A DNA stretch of 64,000 nt from Cerrena zonata. Lineage: Eukaryota; Basidiomycota; Agaricomycetes; Polyporales; Cerrenaceae. A model generated the notes under the pieces. The model was given only the letters and a program-made list of their open reading frames with translations. It did not search any database and was not told the origin of the DNA. Position 1 is the first letter of the stretch; each line of letters begins with the position of its first letter. Made by a program: the position numbers and the translations under genes. Shown here piece by piece: positions 38,090 to 47,658 of the stretch. The stretch spans positions 124,001 through 188,000 of the forward strand of contig JASBNA010000013.1 of assembly GCA_038087015.1 (NCBI GenBank), written 5' to 3'.

Positions 38090-39214
38090 TTAACCATCTT
38101 CACCTCTAGCTTTTGTCCACTCGGTGCCACCAGTTTGCCGACCTTTTGTTGTTATAGTTGATGATGGCATATCGGTTCGTGAATTAGACCCGTTCAATTC
38201 CAACTTTTCTCTATTGTGTATAAGAATTACCTTATTATATAAACTCATTAGTTTTTCTGATTCGTTGGAGCTTGTAGGATCAATATACTCGAAGTAGTAT
38301 TTGAGAAGCTTATCACAATTAATTTTATGCAAGACATCTTTGATATACTGCACGTTTGATACGGTATTGGTTTTTGGGATTCTCTTCTCGACAGAAGTAA
38401 TGTATTTTTCACTAAGATCAATCATATAGCTATCATTTATACCAATGACCCAACTCATCTTCTTACCCCAGTTCTCACAATATAGATTTGGCTCATCGAA
38501 CACAGCTTCACAGGGATCAATATGAACCCACCTTGATAAAGTGGAACTGTAATATTCACACCAGACATGATCTTCAAAATTCCAAACGTACCGAATGCCA
38601 GCATCAGCCCCCAAAACAGCTCTCAAGATTAACATAAAGCAATTAACCCATTCTCCACACCTTCCTTCTCTCGTTTGCAATAACTTAGTAGGACTATTAA
38701 TTCTTGGGAAATCAATTGACTTCTGACAAGTTTTACAACGATATTTTTCTATCCTTGTAATCTCATCGGGATTGTTGATTGGTGGCCCTTCTATACCGAT
38801 TGAATCCACATTCTCTGATCCATTTTTACAATTAGAGCACTCTGGAATAGTGATCCATTTGAAAAAATCATGTTTGAAGTAATGCAATAATTCTAAAACA
38901 AGAAAGTCTTCATACCCAAGCTCAATTCCGTCTCTGGATTTCTTCTTGTCACTCTCTTGCTCTCGCTTGTCAACTCCACTGTATATCTTAGCAAGATCTA
39001 TAGTATCAAGGACTTTATCTAAATCACCAGCTTCTTTATACCTATCAGTTATGTTCGCTAATCCAATTATGTTCAGTAAGAATCTTCTGTCAGATTCGCT
39101 ATAGGGTCTTGCTACTTTTGCTTTTGCACCCTTCATTGACTTTTGGAAAACCTGCTTGGAGTATATGGTTAATAGCCTATTGGCTAGCGATTTATAATCG
39201 GTTTCAACACTCAT
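38090..39214 (-). CDS. PNG1: PNG1, cytosolic peptide N-glycanase
   Basis: 374 residues from the ATG at 39212-39214; S. cerevisiae Png1 is 363. It removes N-glycans from misfolded glycoproteins before proteasomal degradation. The transglutaminase-like triad is visible: Cys186 in EGRCGEW, His216 in NFEDHVWCE, Asp233 in VHIDPCE. Four zinc-binding Cys form two CxxC pairs (CSNC at 126-129, CKTC at 160-163). The frame is open 13 codons further upstream but has no ATG there. The last 30 residues (SSTITTKGRQTGGTEW) are Thr/Gly-rich. Same strand as HOS2, 340 bp downstream of it. Confidence 0.93.
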   Translation of the reverse strand: MSVETDYKSLANRLLTIYSKQVFQKSMKGAKAKVARPYSESDRRFLLNIIGLANITDRYKEAGDLDKVLDTIDLAKIYSGVDKREQESDKKKSRDGIELGYEDFLVLELLHYFKHDFFKWITIPECSNCKNGSENVDSIGIEGPPINNPDEITRIEKYRCKTCQKSIDFPRINSPTKLLQTREGRCGEWVNCFMLILRAVLGADAGIRYVWNFEDHVWCEYYSSTLSRWVHIDPCEAVFDEPNLYCENWGKKMSWVIGINDSYMIDLSEKYITSVEKRIPKTNTVSNVQYIKDVLHKINCDKLLKYYFEYIDPTSSNESEKLMSLYNKVILIHNREKLELNGSNSRTDMPSSTITTKGRQTGGTEWTKARGEDG

Positions 39215-39554
39215 TATGGCACAATTTATACAAAAAGTATCGGGATCAAGCAATAATATAAAAGCTGATTCTGAGATCTAAAATGATTTAAAGTGCGATT
39301 TTATTTTTATTTTGTTTTAACTTAAAATTAGGCAAATATATCATTATTTCATTAAAAGTTATAAAATTTCACGTTCAATGACATGAATAACATAGAGGCA
39401 ATAACCCAAAAGGACTAAGCTAAAAAAGTTAACTGAAAAGAAAAAAATTTCAAAAAAAAAAAAAAAAATACTATATACAAATTGAAAATCTAGTATTACA
39501 AAGGAGATATTACTCCATGAATGGTTTGCTAATGTACAATATGAATGGATTAAC
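39215..39554 (-). promoter_or_regulatory. PNG1 upstream region / HOS2 3' flank
   Basis: 340 bp, strongly AT-rich, with an A tract at about 39453-39468. No specific site recognised. Confidence 0.45.
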
Positions 39555-40925
39555 TTAATCCATCATTTCCGAATCTCTGGATTCATCTTTCATGTCTTGA
39601 GTTTTTCTAGTTTCGTCATCATCATTTTCTAAATTAAGTTCTTTTATTATTTCTTCTTCCTCTTCGGTAAGCCCAGTAATGTCTGGAGGGATCTCTTGCA
39701 TTTGGACCGACGGAGCATGGGTCAAGTACCTTAGCTGCTCAAGGATCTCAAGTTTCACGCTTTCAAGATACTTTTTTGAATTTTTGTTATCGATTCGGCC
39801 CTCTAATTGGGGATGTAAAGAAAAATCAGGACCAAACCAGTCATAAGTAGGTAAGTAATTTGGAATTTTTGGATCTATGGTTACATCATTCAACACCGAC
39901 GTTTCGTAGCACCATAAACGAGAAACATTTCTAGGAGTATAACCCCCACCACCTAACACAAGCATGGGGATACCGAATGATTTAATGAATTTTACACACT
40001 CACCGTGTCCTCTAATATTTAAATTGAAACAACCCAATCTATCAAACCCAAGGGAATCAGCACCACATTGTTGAACAATACAAGTCGGTTGGAATTTGGT
40101 GATCAAGGGCTCCATTATCAGTTTGAATAACCTTATATAAGAATCATCATCTATACCATCTTTCAAAGGTACATTAATAGCATAGTTTTTACCCTTACCT
40201 ACCCCTATTTCATCCGTGGAGCCGGTTCCTGGGAAAAATTCCCCGTTAAACTTGTGAAAGGAAACAGTCATAACACGGTCTGTTGTATAGAATGCTTCTT
40301 GAACTCCATCCCCATGATGTAAATCGATATCAATGTACATCACTCGAGGGTAAACTCTTAGTAGGTTCAATATACTAAGCACAATATCATTCACATAACA
40401 AAATCCACTTGGTTCTGATTTTTTGGCGTGATGCAACCCCCCTGACCAATTAATTGCAATATCTGACATCCCACTAATTAACTTACGGGATGCGTCTAAA
40501 GAAGCTCCCGCATATATCGACGAATAATCGTACATCCCATCGAACACTGGACAATCATCACCAATATTGAATTGTGCTAGCTTTTTATCGGACAACCTAG
40601 CTGTTTTCTCTGGGGTTATACTCTGTAGAAAATTCACATAATCTTCGGAATGAAACTCTAACATCTCCTGTTTAGTGGCTTTTCTTGGGGTATACAAGTC
40701 CATCTTCTCGTACAATTTATATGAAATAACCAAATGGTCTGTAAGCATGAGCCTGAATGGCTTCATGGGATGGTATGGCCCATAATGATATTGACTTACT
40801 TGTGGATTGTAATGGTATGAAACATTGGTTAAATTCGTATTGTTGTTCGGGTAATGCAACGGTATATGACTAGCCGTCTTCTGATCGGCAGTGAAAGTCT
40901 CAGTCTCACTTACTGGTATCGCCAT
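39555..40925 (-). CDS. HOS2: HOS2, class I histone deacetylase
   Basis: 456 residues from an ATG at 40923-40925; S. cerevisiae Hos2 is 452. Hos2 is the deacetylase of the Set3 complex and acts on H3/H4 in transcribed genes. Catalytic motifs are present: [30 protein letters not shown], and the Tyr in [35 protein letters not shown] and [17 protein letters not shown] are of Hos2 type rather than Rpd3 type. Codon 269 (40119-40121) is CTG at a site within RLFK-x-IMEPLI where Hos2 relatives have Ser, supporting CTG as serine in this organism. The acidic C-terminus is usual. Confidence 0.92.
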   Translation of the reverse strand: MAIPVSETETFTADQKTASHIPLHYPNNNTNLTNVSYHYNPQVSQYHYGPYHPMKPFRLMLTDHLVISYKLYEKMDLYTPRKATKQEMLEFHSEDYVNFLQSITPEKTARLSDKKLAQFNIGDDCPVFDGMYDYSSIYAGASLDASRKLISGMSDIAINWSGGLHHAKKSEPSGFCYVNDIVLSILNLLRVYPRVMYIDIDLHHGDGVQEAFYTTDRVMTVSFHKFNGEFFPGTGSTDEIGVGKGKNYAINVPLKDGIDDDSYIRLFKLIMEPLITKFQPTCIVQQCGADSLGFDRLGCFNLNIRGHGECVKFIKSFGIPMLVLGGGGYTPRNVSRLWCYETSVLNDVTIDPKIPNYLPTYDWFGPDFSLHPQLEGRIDNKNSKKYLESVKLEILEQLRYLTHAPSVQMQEIPPDITGLTEEEEEIIKELNLENDDDETRKTQDMKDESRDSEMMD

Positions 40926-41260
40926 GATTATAGCTGTCTCCTTGAACAGAACGAGTGAATAGGTTATACCGTATAAAGAATGACTAGAAGTAGCTGTTAA
41001 TGGGCTGGTTACAGTTTGAAAAGAAAGAAAGAAAAAAAAAAAAAAAAAAAAAAGAAGAGAACTTTATTCAAAGACCCAAACACCCACGACATTGTCGCGC
41101 AAGTCTCCGCGACATTTCACTTTTGAATACTTTTTCTTCTGTCGCCACTGTAGAATTCAGCTGGAGAAACAGATACTTTGATAAAGTGATCTTATTTCTG
41201 GAATCCATTGGAGTTTTTCTAATTACATTTTAATAACTAAATAATAACTAAATAATAACG
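40926..41260. promoter_or_regulatory. Divergent upstream region of HOS2 and SCL1
   Basis: 335 bp shared by both genes, with a long A tract (about 41033-41053). The minus strand at 41141-41149 reads AGTGGCGAC, similar to but not identical with the proteasome element GGTGGCAAA bound by Rpn4; the match is weak. Just before SCL1 the words TAACTAAATAA repeat in tandem (about 41232-41260). Confidence 0.35.
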
Positions 41261-42066
41261 ATGTCTGGTATGTATGAGGAGTTTGAAGCCGCCAGTGAAA
41301 GTTTGGTACTAACTATTATTTTGGAATAGGTTCTGCAGGATTTGACAGACATATCACAATTTTTTCACCAGAAGGTAGATTATACCAAGTTGAATATGCA
41401 TTTAAGGCGATCAATTCTGCCAATATCACTTCAATTGGTGTTACTGGTAAAGATAGTGCCGTTTTAATTTCACAAAAGAAGATCCCAGATAAATTATTGG
41501 ATGCAGAAACTGTTAGTTATATTTTTAAGATTACCCCTTCAATTGGGATGTTGGCTACTGGTGCAATTGCTGACGCTAGAGCACAAGCATTAAGAGCCAG
41601 AGCTGAAGCGGCAGAATTCCGTTATAAATACGGTTATGAAATGCCGGTTGAAGGTTTAGCTAAAAGAATGGCTAATTTATCTCAATTATATACCCAAAGA
41701 GCTTATATGAGACCCTTGGGAGTTGCTTTAACATTCTGTCAAGTTGATTTCGAAGATGAGGATAGAGGAGCTCAAATTTTCAAATGTGATCCAGCTGGGT
41801 ATTATACTGGAGTTAAAGCAGTTGCAACCGGACCAAAACAACAAGAAGCAACCACTTTCCTTGAGAAGAAATTTAAAAAAATAGACTATATTAAAGGAGA
41901 TTGGAAAGAAACTGTGGAATTTGCTATTACATCCTTGAGTTCTATATTAGGGACTGATTTTAGGAAAAATGATATTGAAATTGGTGTGGCCACCACTGAT
42001 GGCTTCCGAGTTTTAACTGCAGATGAAATTGATGATAGATTAATCGCTATAGCTGAACAAGATTAG
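41261..42066 (+). CDS. SCL1: SCL1, 20S proteasome alpha-1 subunit (one intron)
   Basis: Spliced gene: exon 1 is 41261-41267 (ATGTCTG), intron 41268-41329, exon 2 41330-42066, giving 247 residues. The joined start reads [19 protein letters not shown], typical of alpha-type N-terminal proteasome signatures, followed by [11 protein letters not shown]. Other conserved stretches are [20 protein letters not shown] [37 protein letters not shown] and [11 protein letters not shown]. It ends [10 protein letters not shown], the ending of S. cerevisiae Scl1. The alpha-1 subunit lies in the outer ring of the core particle. Without the intron the reading frame would seem to begin inside exon 2. Convergent with ERG4. 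Confidence 0.95.
41268..41329 (+). other. SCL1 spliceosomal intron, 62 nt
   Basis: Donor GTATGT at 41268-41273, branch point TACTAAC at 41307-41313, acceptor TAG ending at 41329. The intron follows a 7-nt first coding exon and interrupts codon 3 after its first base. Confidence 0.95.
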
Positions 42067-42237
42067 TTGGCTTATTTATGTACCAATAGATAATACATGA
42101 ATGCAAAAACTTAATGTAGAAAAAAATTTATAGATTTAATGAAATTTATACAAACTTTTGTGAATGAATTAAGCTATTCAGACTTTTATATAGTAAAAAA
42201 AAAGGAAAACAGGGAATTATATTCTCTGATTATATGT

Positions 42238-43647
42238 TTACCAAACATAAGGAATAAACATATATGGACAAGCTTCCAAATATTTATCCCAATCGGCGCC
42301 GTACTTCTTAGCACATTTTCTTTGATCTCTGTAAGCTCTATGGACTAAAACAATGAAAAAGAAAACTGGGAAAAACCATGGGAAAGGAGAAGCAAAGCCA
42401 CACATTAAAGCCCAAGTTAAGGATTGAATCCAATCGGCAGTATAATGAGCTTTACGAGCATAAACGTACCAACCATCAGTTAAAAGAAGAGAACCGTTTG
42501 CACATTTAATAAATTTAGGGTTTTCCAAATCAGAAAATGGTAAGTATGGGAAAGTCTTACGAAGATTTTTATTACCTGACATGATTCTTCTGAAACTGTT
42601 TTTTTGACGATTACCAGTATCGAAAAAGTAGTAAGCAATAGTCAAAGTAGCGAATAAGGCAACATTATAAGCAATACTCCATTGATATTCCGAAGGTTCA
42701 TGGTAGAATAAGAATAAAGTACAATGGCAATAGGTGAAAGGAACACCAGCGATATTCCAGAAAAGTAACATGAAACCGAATTTTTCATAAGCCATATCCC
42801 AGGTTGGAACGATAAGTTCTTCACCTTTAGCACAAGCATTAGCATATAACCAATGAGCATATAAAACAAACGCAACTTGTGGGGTAACATATCCATAATC
42901 TTTTAATTGCTGTAAAGCACAAGCCAAAGATAAGAAGAATAAGAAGAACCAAGGAATTCTAACTTCGAAAAACATCTTTAAATCCAAGTACTTACCAAGT
43001 CTTGGGTTTAAAGGTGCTCCCATAAACATATCATAAATATGGTTACCAGTCATACGGTGATAATCACCAGTGACGTAGAGACACACAAGATATAAGGCAA
43101 CCGAACCAGTCATACCGTAGATGATAGCAATGGTCATAAACTCACCAAAATGTTCAATAATATAAGGTAATTTGAATAAATTAGAGAAATGTAAACCCAA
43201 AATAATAGTCAAGGTAGTATAGAAAGACCATTGAGCATTACAAAAGTAAGGTAATTGTTTATTATTCAAGTGGGATAATGGTTGACCTTTAGTCCAAACC
43301 CCTGGTAAAGTCAAGTAGAAAATACCTTGAACAGTCATAAATAAAGTGAAAATGAAAATAGTTTTGAAAGATGGAATACCGTAATCAATGAAAAATTGCA
43401 ACAAGTCATCCAAAATGAACTCTGACCACGATTGGCCACCGGATGGCCATGCGGGCTTCCCATCATAAAACTGAGCACTAATCCACATGTAATACATGAG
43501 GAGTGGGAATCCAATCATCATACCCAATGCACCAGCTGGACCACCAAACTCGAATTCGATTTGGTCTTTTGGAACATAGCCTGGACGTGTTTGTTCAGTT
43601 TGAGAGCCTTCAGCTCTTTCAATCAACGGACTGGTTTCTTCAGACAT
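42238..43647 (-). CDS. ERG4: ERG4, delta-24(28) sterol reductase
   Basis: 469 residues from an ATG at 43645-43647; S. cerevisiae Erg4 is 473. It catalyses the last step of ergosterol synthesis in the ER. The N-terminal [18 protein letters not shown], the central [18 protein letters not shown] and [19 protein letters not shown], and the C-terminal [22 protein letters not shown] are characteristic of the sterol reductase family, and eight to ten membrane segments are apparent. Erg24, the other yeast sterol reductase, was considered, but the N-terminus and the end ([10 protein letters not shown]) suit Erg4. A TCGTATA sterol-response-like site lies about 195 bp upstream. Confidence 0.92.
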   Translation of the reverse strand: MSEETSPLIERAEGSQTEQTRPGYVPKDQIEFEFGGPAGALGMMIGFPLLMYYMWISAQFYDGKPAWPSGGQSWSEFILDDLLQFFIDYGIPSFKTIFIFTLFMTVQGIFYLTLPGVWTKGQPLSHLNNKQLPYFCNAQWSFYTTLTIILGLHFSNLFKLPYIIEHFGEFMTIAIIYGMTGSVALYLVCLYVTGDYHRMTGNHIYDMFMGAPLNPRLGKYLDLKMFFEVRIPWFFLFFLSLACALQQLKDYGYVTPQVAFVLYAHWLYANACAKGEELIVPTWDMAYEKFGFMLLFWNIAGVPFTYCHCTLFLFYHEPSEYQWSIAYNVALFATLTIAYYFFDTGNRQKNSFRRIMSGNKNLRKTFPYLPFSDLENPKFIKCANGSLLLTDGWYVYARKAHYTADWIQSLTWALMCGFASPFPWFFPVFFFIVLVHRAYRDQRKCAKKYGADWDKYLEACPYMFIPYVW

Positions 43648-43730
43648 ATTTTGAAAATTGCTTAGTCAACAGTTCAATTCGAAAGAAGAAGCAAATGAAG
43701 GTTGTTTATATCTATCAAAGCGAGTGAAAA

Positions 43731-43910
43731 ATGATTCTCGATGATGTAAACAGCTTTTTTCGAAAGCAACATGATCGAATTAAAAATAAGCGCGAACATG
43801 CATCTGGGCTCTTTGGCAGTTCTGCAACCAAAAATAGGTTATACGACGGGAACGAGATGCTCGATGATTTGAATTCTAAACGATATAATAGGCTACAAGG
43901 ATGGGTGTAA
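43731..43910 (+). CDS. Candidate small protein of 59 residues, unknown
   Basis: An ATG at 43731 (A at -3) opens 59 codons to a TAA at 43908-43910, divergent from ERG4. The product begins MILDDVNSFFRKQHDRIKNK and continues with mixed charged and aromatic residues, ending NSKRYNRLQGWV; the composition is more protein-like than surrounding AT-rich DNA. There is no signal peptide, membrane segment or motif, and I recognise no family. It overlaps the likely ERG4 promoter including the TCGTATA word, which argues for caution. It may be a chance ORF. Confidence 0.25.
   Translation: MILDDVNSFFRKQHDRIKNKREHASGLFGSSATKNRLYDGNEMLDDLNSKRYNRLQGWV
43840..43846 (-). promoter_or_regulatory. Possible sterol response element (Upc2/Ecm22 site) of ERG4
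   Basis: The minus strand reads TCGTATA, the core sterol response element bound by Upc2-type zinc-cluster activators in yeasts including Candida. It lies about 195 bp upstream of the ERG4 start. A 7-bp match alone can arise by chance. Confidence 0.4.
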
Positions 43911-44013
43911 ATCACTCAAATGGTGAATAAACAATGATTCAAAGACGATAGTGTTACATTTGATGGAGAATGTTATAGGGGTGGGGTGTTTGAAGAGAGA
44001 AGCGGATGATTGT

Positions 44014-46838
44014 TCAAGCAAAAGGAATTGCATCCATGTCTCCAACGATATCCTTTACTGCTTCTTCACCTTCTTCGCTTGAGTCTTCGAGACCACGCTC
44101 TTTACGCTGCTTAGCCTTTTCTTTGAAATGGGCAACCTTGTCCAAGGCAGCTAAGGAGCTACCGTTACCCAATTTGACCAATCCCAGGAAGAATAATTCG
44201 ATTTTTTCAAAATCAATGTCTCTTTCAACTAATCCAGCACAAATCCGGAAGGGACTTTGCGTCATGATACAACGGATGTCAAATAAGGTAGTGGGGAGAA
44301 AGAAGTTTGTACTCTCTGTCAAGATTTTGCCTTGCTGCTTCAATTCATTATACATGTCTTTATATTCATCTTTACTTTTGATGAAAAATGCACTCTCCAC
44401 TATATCTCTCACCAATTCTTTCACCAATGGGTGTTTATGAGGTAATTGTAGGAGACCCGGGGTTACTAAGATCCTCAAGTTAATCGAATCAACGTGGAGC
44501 TGATGAGAAAAGTCAAACCAGGAATAGTATAGAGTATGGCCGTCGGGATCATTGAATTTGGAATACGCTGCTGGGGGCAAGACTATCTTGGTCAAGGTTA
44601 ATCTATAATCTGGATGTGCTGGACTGGTTCTAGGAATGATGTATGATTTTCGTTTGAATTGTGGAGCAACTTGCGATTGTCTAGCATCATGTACTAAGGC
44701 CATCAACTTGGTGATTCTGGTATTTGATAATTGTTTCCCAGGATTGTTACGTAATGACTCTAAACAATTGGTAAGTTCTTGAATAAGATAGACATAACTC
44801 ATACAATAACCAACAAACAAATTAAACTCATCCAGCACCAGTTTTTTATCAGGAAACATCGCATTGAGATGGAAGGTTCTGTGTAGGATACGATGTCTGA
44901 AGACCAATATGAACTAAAGAATCATGATACTCGGGATTACTTTGTGGATTAAAATGACCAGTATCCAAAAAAATAATTTTATTGTAATTTTCGCTATCGT
45001 CCTCTGTATCTGTCGTCAAGATAATCAGTTTCACTGAGCTTTCCGAACTTGAAGGGTTCTTTTTAGTTTTGGTTAAAGTTCCACCCAAGGGTGTATATAA
45101 TCCAGCAAGTGACTCGATTGCGAAAAACCATATTTTGGCTAGTGCCAATCCACCTGACATGTATTGGTTATTTAAATCATTAGATTTAGAAATTTTACTA
45201 TAATTAACCAAAAGATCCTTAGCTCCTCTTAAATGAGTTTTCCAAGAACTAAGTATGCTGTCTCTTTGCGTATGAGCACTGGCGGTGAAATTTGATGTTA
45301 AGACTAAAACTGTTAGTAGTAACTTTTCAATATCATTGATTAAGTGGGATGAATTACGGTCACTGGCACCATTTGAGGCAAATGCATCACTTAAAGAACG
45401 TAAACAAACAGAAATGTACTTTTGTCGAGTTAAATCATGAACTTTTTTACCGGTTTGGTTGAACTGGAAAGTCGCCAGTATCGCTAACAACGACGTTAAA
45501 AGGTAGGGACAATTCTTCAGATACATCAATAATAACTTGGACTGTTTCATTGGATTCAACCGAAGTTGCAAAGGGGTACAAATGATATGATAAATCTGTG
45601 GTAAGAAGGGTTTTCAAATAGGTTATATGGGGTGCAACCAAGTTATTATGCTTTATGCTTTCTTCAATTAGTTGACTGGTAGACATTTTCATTTCTTCGA
45701 CGATTCGATCCTGTAAATTATATGATTTATTTAAGTCCTCTTCATTATGAGTATTGATCCGATCAGTAAAATCATCAATCTGGAAATTATGTCTTTCAAA
45801 TGTATCACTTCCTGACATTGACCCCGAACTTTTATGGCTGATGGCAGTCGGACTTGCATTATCACTTGTAATTCCCATGAATGGTGTGTTTCCATTATGA
45901 GAATCGGTTAGTGGTTGAATTTGACGTTGATGGTGTCTTAACATAGTTTCATCGGAAGTATACAAATCATGATTTTGAAGAGCTAGATCTACCGATACTA
46001 AATGATTTATATCACTTACTAATAAGCTTGCTTCATCGAATAGATTCTGCATATCTTTATTTTTCATTAATTCGGGATTAATCAAATCAGCTCCGCCGGT
46101 GGCTCCATGTTGCAGAATTGAGTGAGATTCATTAGGAGAAACGATATCTGTTATATTATTTCTAAAAGATGATTTTGGGACAGTTAACGGAGGTGCAGGA
46201 CTGTTAGCCCTAATTGAAGGGAATGCTAATGAGGTCATGGAAGGGAAACTCATTTCAGGAATGCCAGATCCTCGAGGAGGGGGTAATATGGGGGTTGTCT
46301 CTGATGAATAATCATGCTCAACTTCGTTTCCTTTTATATCTGCTTGTTGCATATAACGATCCAGAGGACTATGAGATGCATGAATAACTGGAGGACTTGT
46401 CATATTAGACACACTCATTGGGCTATTGGTTTTACTAAACTGATCAAGATCATCGTTACGTTTCACTATTTGAATATCCTTGTTTTCGAATCTTTCACCA
46501 TTACCATTGTTATGGTTGTTATTGCTATGATCTTGAGTGGAATCCTGGGGTTGAACTTCACTAAACTTGAATCTTGACTTATTTTCGTATACACAAGTTT
46601 TATTCAATCTAGTACAATTATAGCATTCAGGTTTTTCTTCCAGGCATTTTATTTTACGACGACGACACTCGTTGCAACCTCCTCGACTATATTTTCTTTT
46701 CTTTATGGTTTTCTTTTCACCATCTAGTTTCTTGCTCTCATTATCGTAGTTGCTCTCTTCGCTGAGCCTCTTACTATTTGATGTTTCTGCTTTGGAAGTA
46801 GACCTTGAAGATCTTGTATTAGACTGCTTCCTAGCCAT
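44014..46838 (-). pseudogene. Zn2Cys6 transcription factor, reading frame broken at two places
   Basis: Three overlapping minus-strand frames form one protein. Segment 1 (45447-46838, ATG at 46836-46838) has a Lys/Arg-rich start and the zinc cluster CX2CX6CX6CX2CX6C at residues 55-82 (RGGCNECRRRKIKCLEEKPE), then an Asn/Ser-rich stretch. Segment 2 (about 44849-45571) continues with NCPYLLTSLLAI, WKTHLRGAKDLL, typical of the fungal_trans_2 domain. Segment 3 (44014-44907) holds FPDKKLVLDEFNLFVGYCMS and the C-terminal activation region. Going 1 to 2 and 2 to 3 each needs skipping one base. The combined protein, about 930 residues, looks like a Lys14-type regulator. All three parts keep conserved-looking sequence, so the breaks are either recent or sequencing errors; no splice signals explain them. 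Two CTG codons (45518-45520, 45476-45478) fit Ser. Confidence 0.65.
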
Positions 46839-47658
46839 ATCAAACTTTCTTGGGCCCTATTCTATTATAGTGAAATTTTGTCGGACTTCCTAATAAATCT
46901 ATATTGTAAAACTGAGGACTATTAAATGGGATTTATTAAAGTCTGCTTTTGAATCTTGCTTGTTTACTCGAGTTTCGCCTGTTCAATAAAGAATAATAAC
47001 GGTAGCTGTACCAAAACAAAGAGTACTCGGGTTCTTCTGCGTAATGCTGTAGCTGTAAAACGAAGAAGGTCTGACAAAAGGAAAAAACTTTCTTATTTTT
47101 CAGGTCAAGAAAGAAAGGTAACTGACACTAGCGGAATAATTCCTCCTTATGGAAACAACTTGTAAATGCACAAGTAATCTAGTATTGTAATTCTCCGTCA
47201 GCTGCTATATAATATAGTAAAAGACAGCAAAAAATAGAGGGAAAGACGGAATGTCAATGTTATTTTTTTTTTTTTTTTTTCAGTACAACGAGGAATTTTG
47301 ATGTTTTATTTTTTTCTTTTAACGGCCCTGTTCAGGTTTAGGAATTTTGATGCGGGCCATCACTATAAAGGCCTACGAGACGGTCAAAGAATGACAAAAC
47401 TAATATTATATAATTTATAAGGAACTAGTAAAAGCACATTATGGAAGAGAGGGAGACATGTCAGGAAAAGTATATATATATATAAGAAACAAAGATAGTA
47501 TACAGCCTAAAATACAAAAAAAAGATATGAAGCCAATTCCAATACATGACGGAAAGCATCAAAGATATAGAAAGAGACAAAAATCAATAACACATTAGAA
47601 AAAAAAACAAGTAATAATAGTAAGAAGGCAAGATGTAACAGAAGGGGAGGGAAAGCAA
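46839..47658. other. Intergenic region between zinc-cluster gene and PUF4
   Basis: 820 bp upstream of the zinc-cluster gene and downstream of PUF4. It contains a T tract (about 47262-47281), a TA-dinucleotide run near 47472-47482, and AT-rich DNA. A 69-codon plus-strand ATG frame at 46956-47165 (Lys/Arg/Ser-rich) is not convincing. Confidence 0.5.

Larger units (their letters stand above)
43648..44013. promoter_or_regulatory. ERG4 upstream region / zinc-cluster gene 3' flank
   Basis: 366 bp containing a possible Upc2 site and a 59-codon plus-strand ORF, each listed separately. Nothing else recognised. Confidence 0.5.

Noticed and set aside
41141..41149. Rpn4/PACE element before SCL1 (AGTGGCGAC)
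   Set aside because: Differs from GGTGGCAAA at three positions, so I list it only as a weak resemblance in the intergenic note.
44849..45571. Programmed +1 ribosomal frameshifting (Ty, OAZ1 or EST3 type) in the zinc-cluster gene
   Set aside because: No slippery heptamer with a slow or stop codon at the likely joins, and two separate shifts would be needed; sequence error or decay is simpler.
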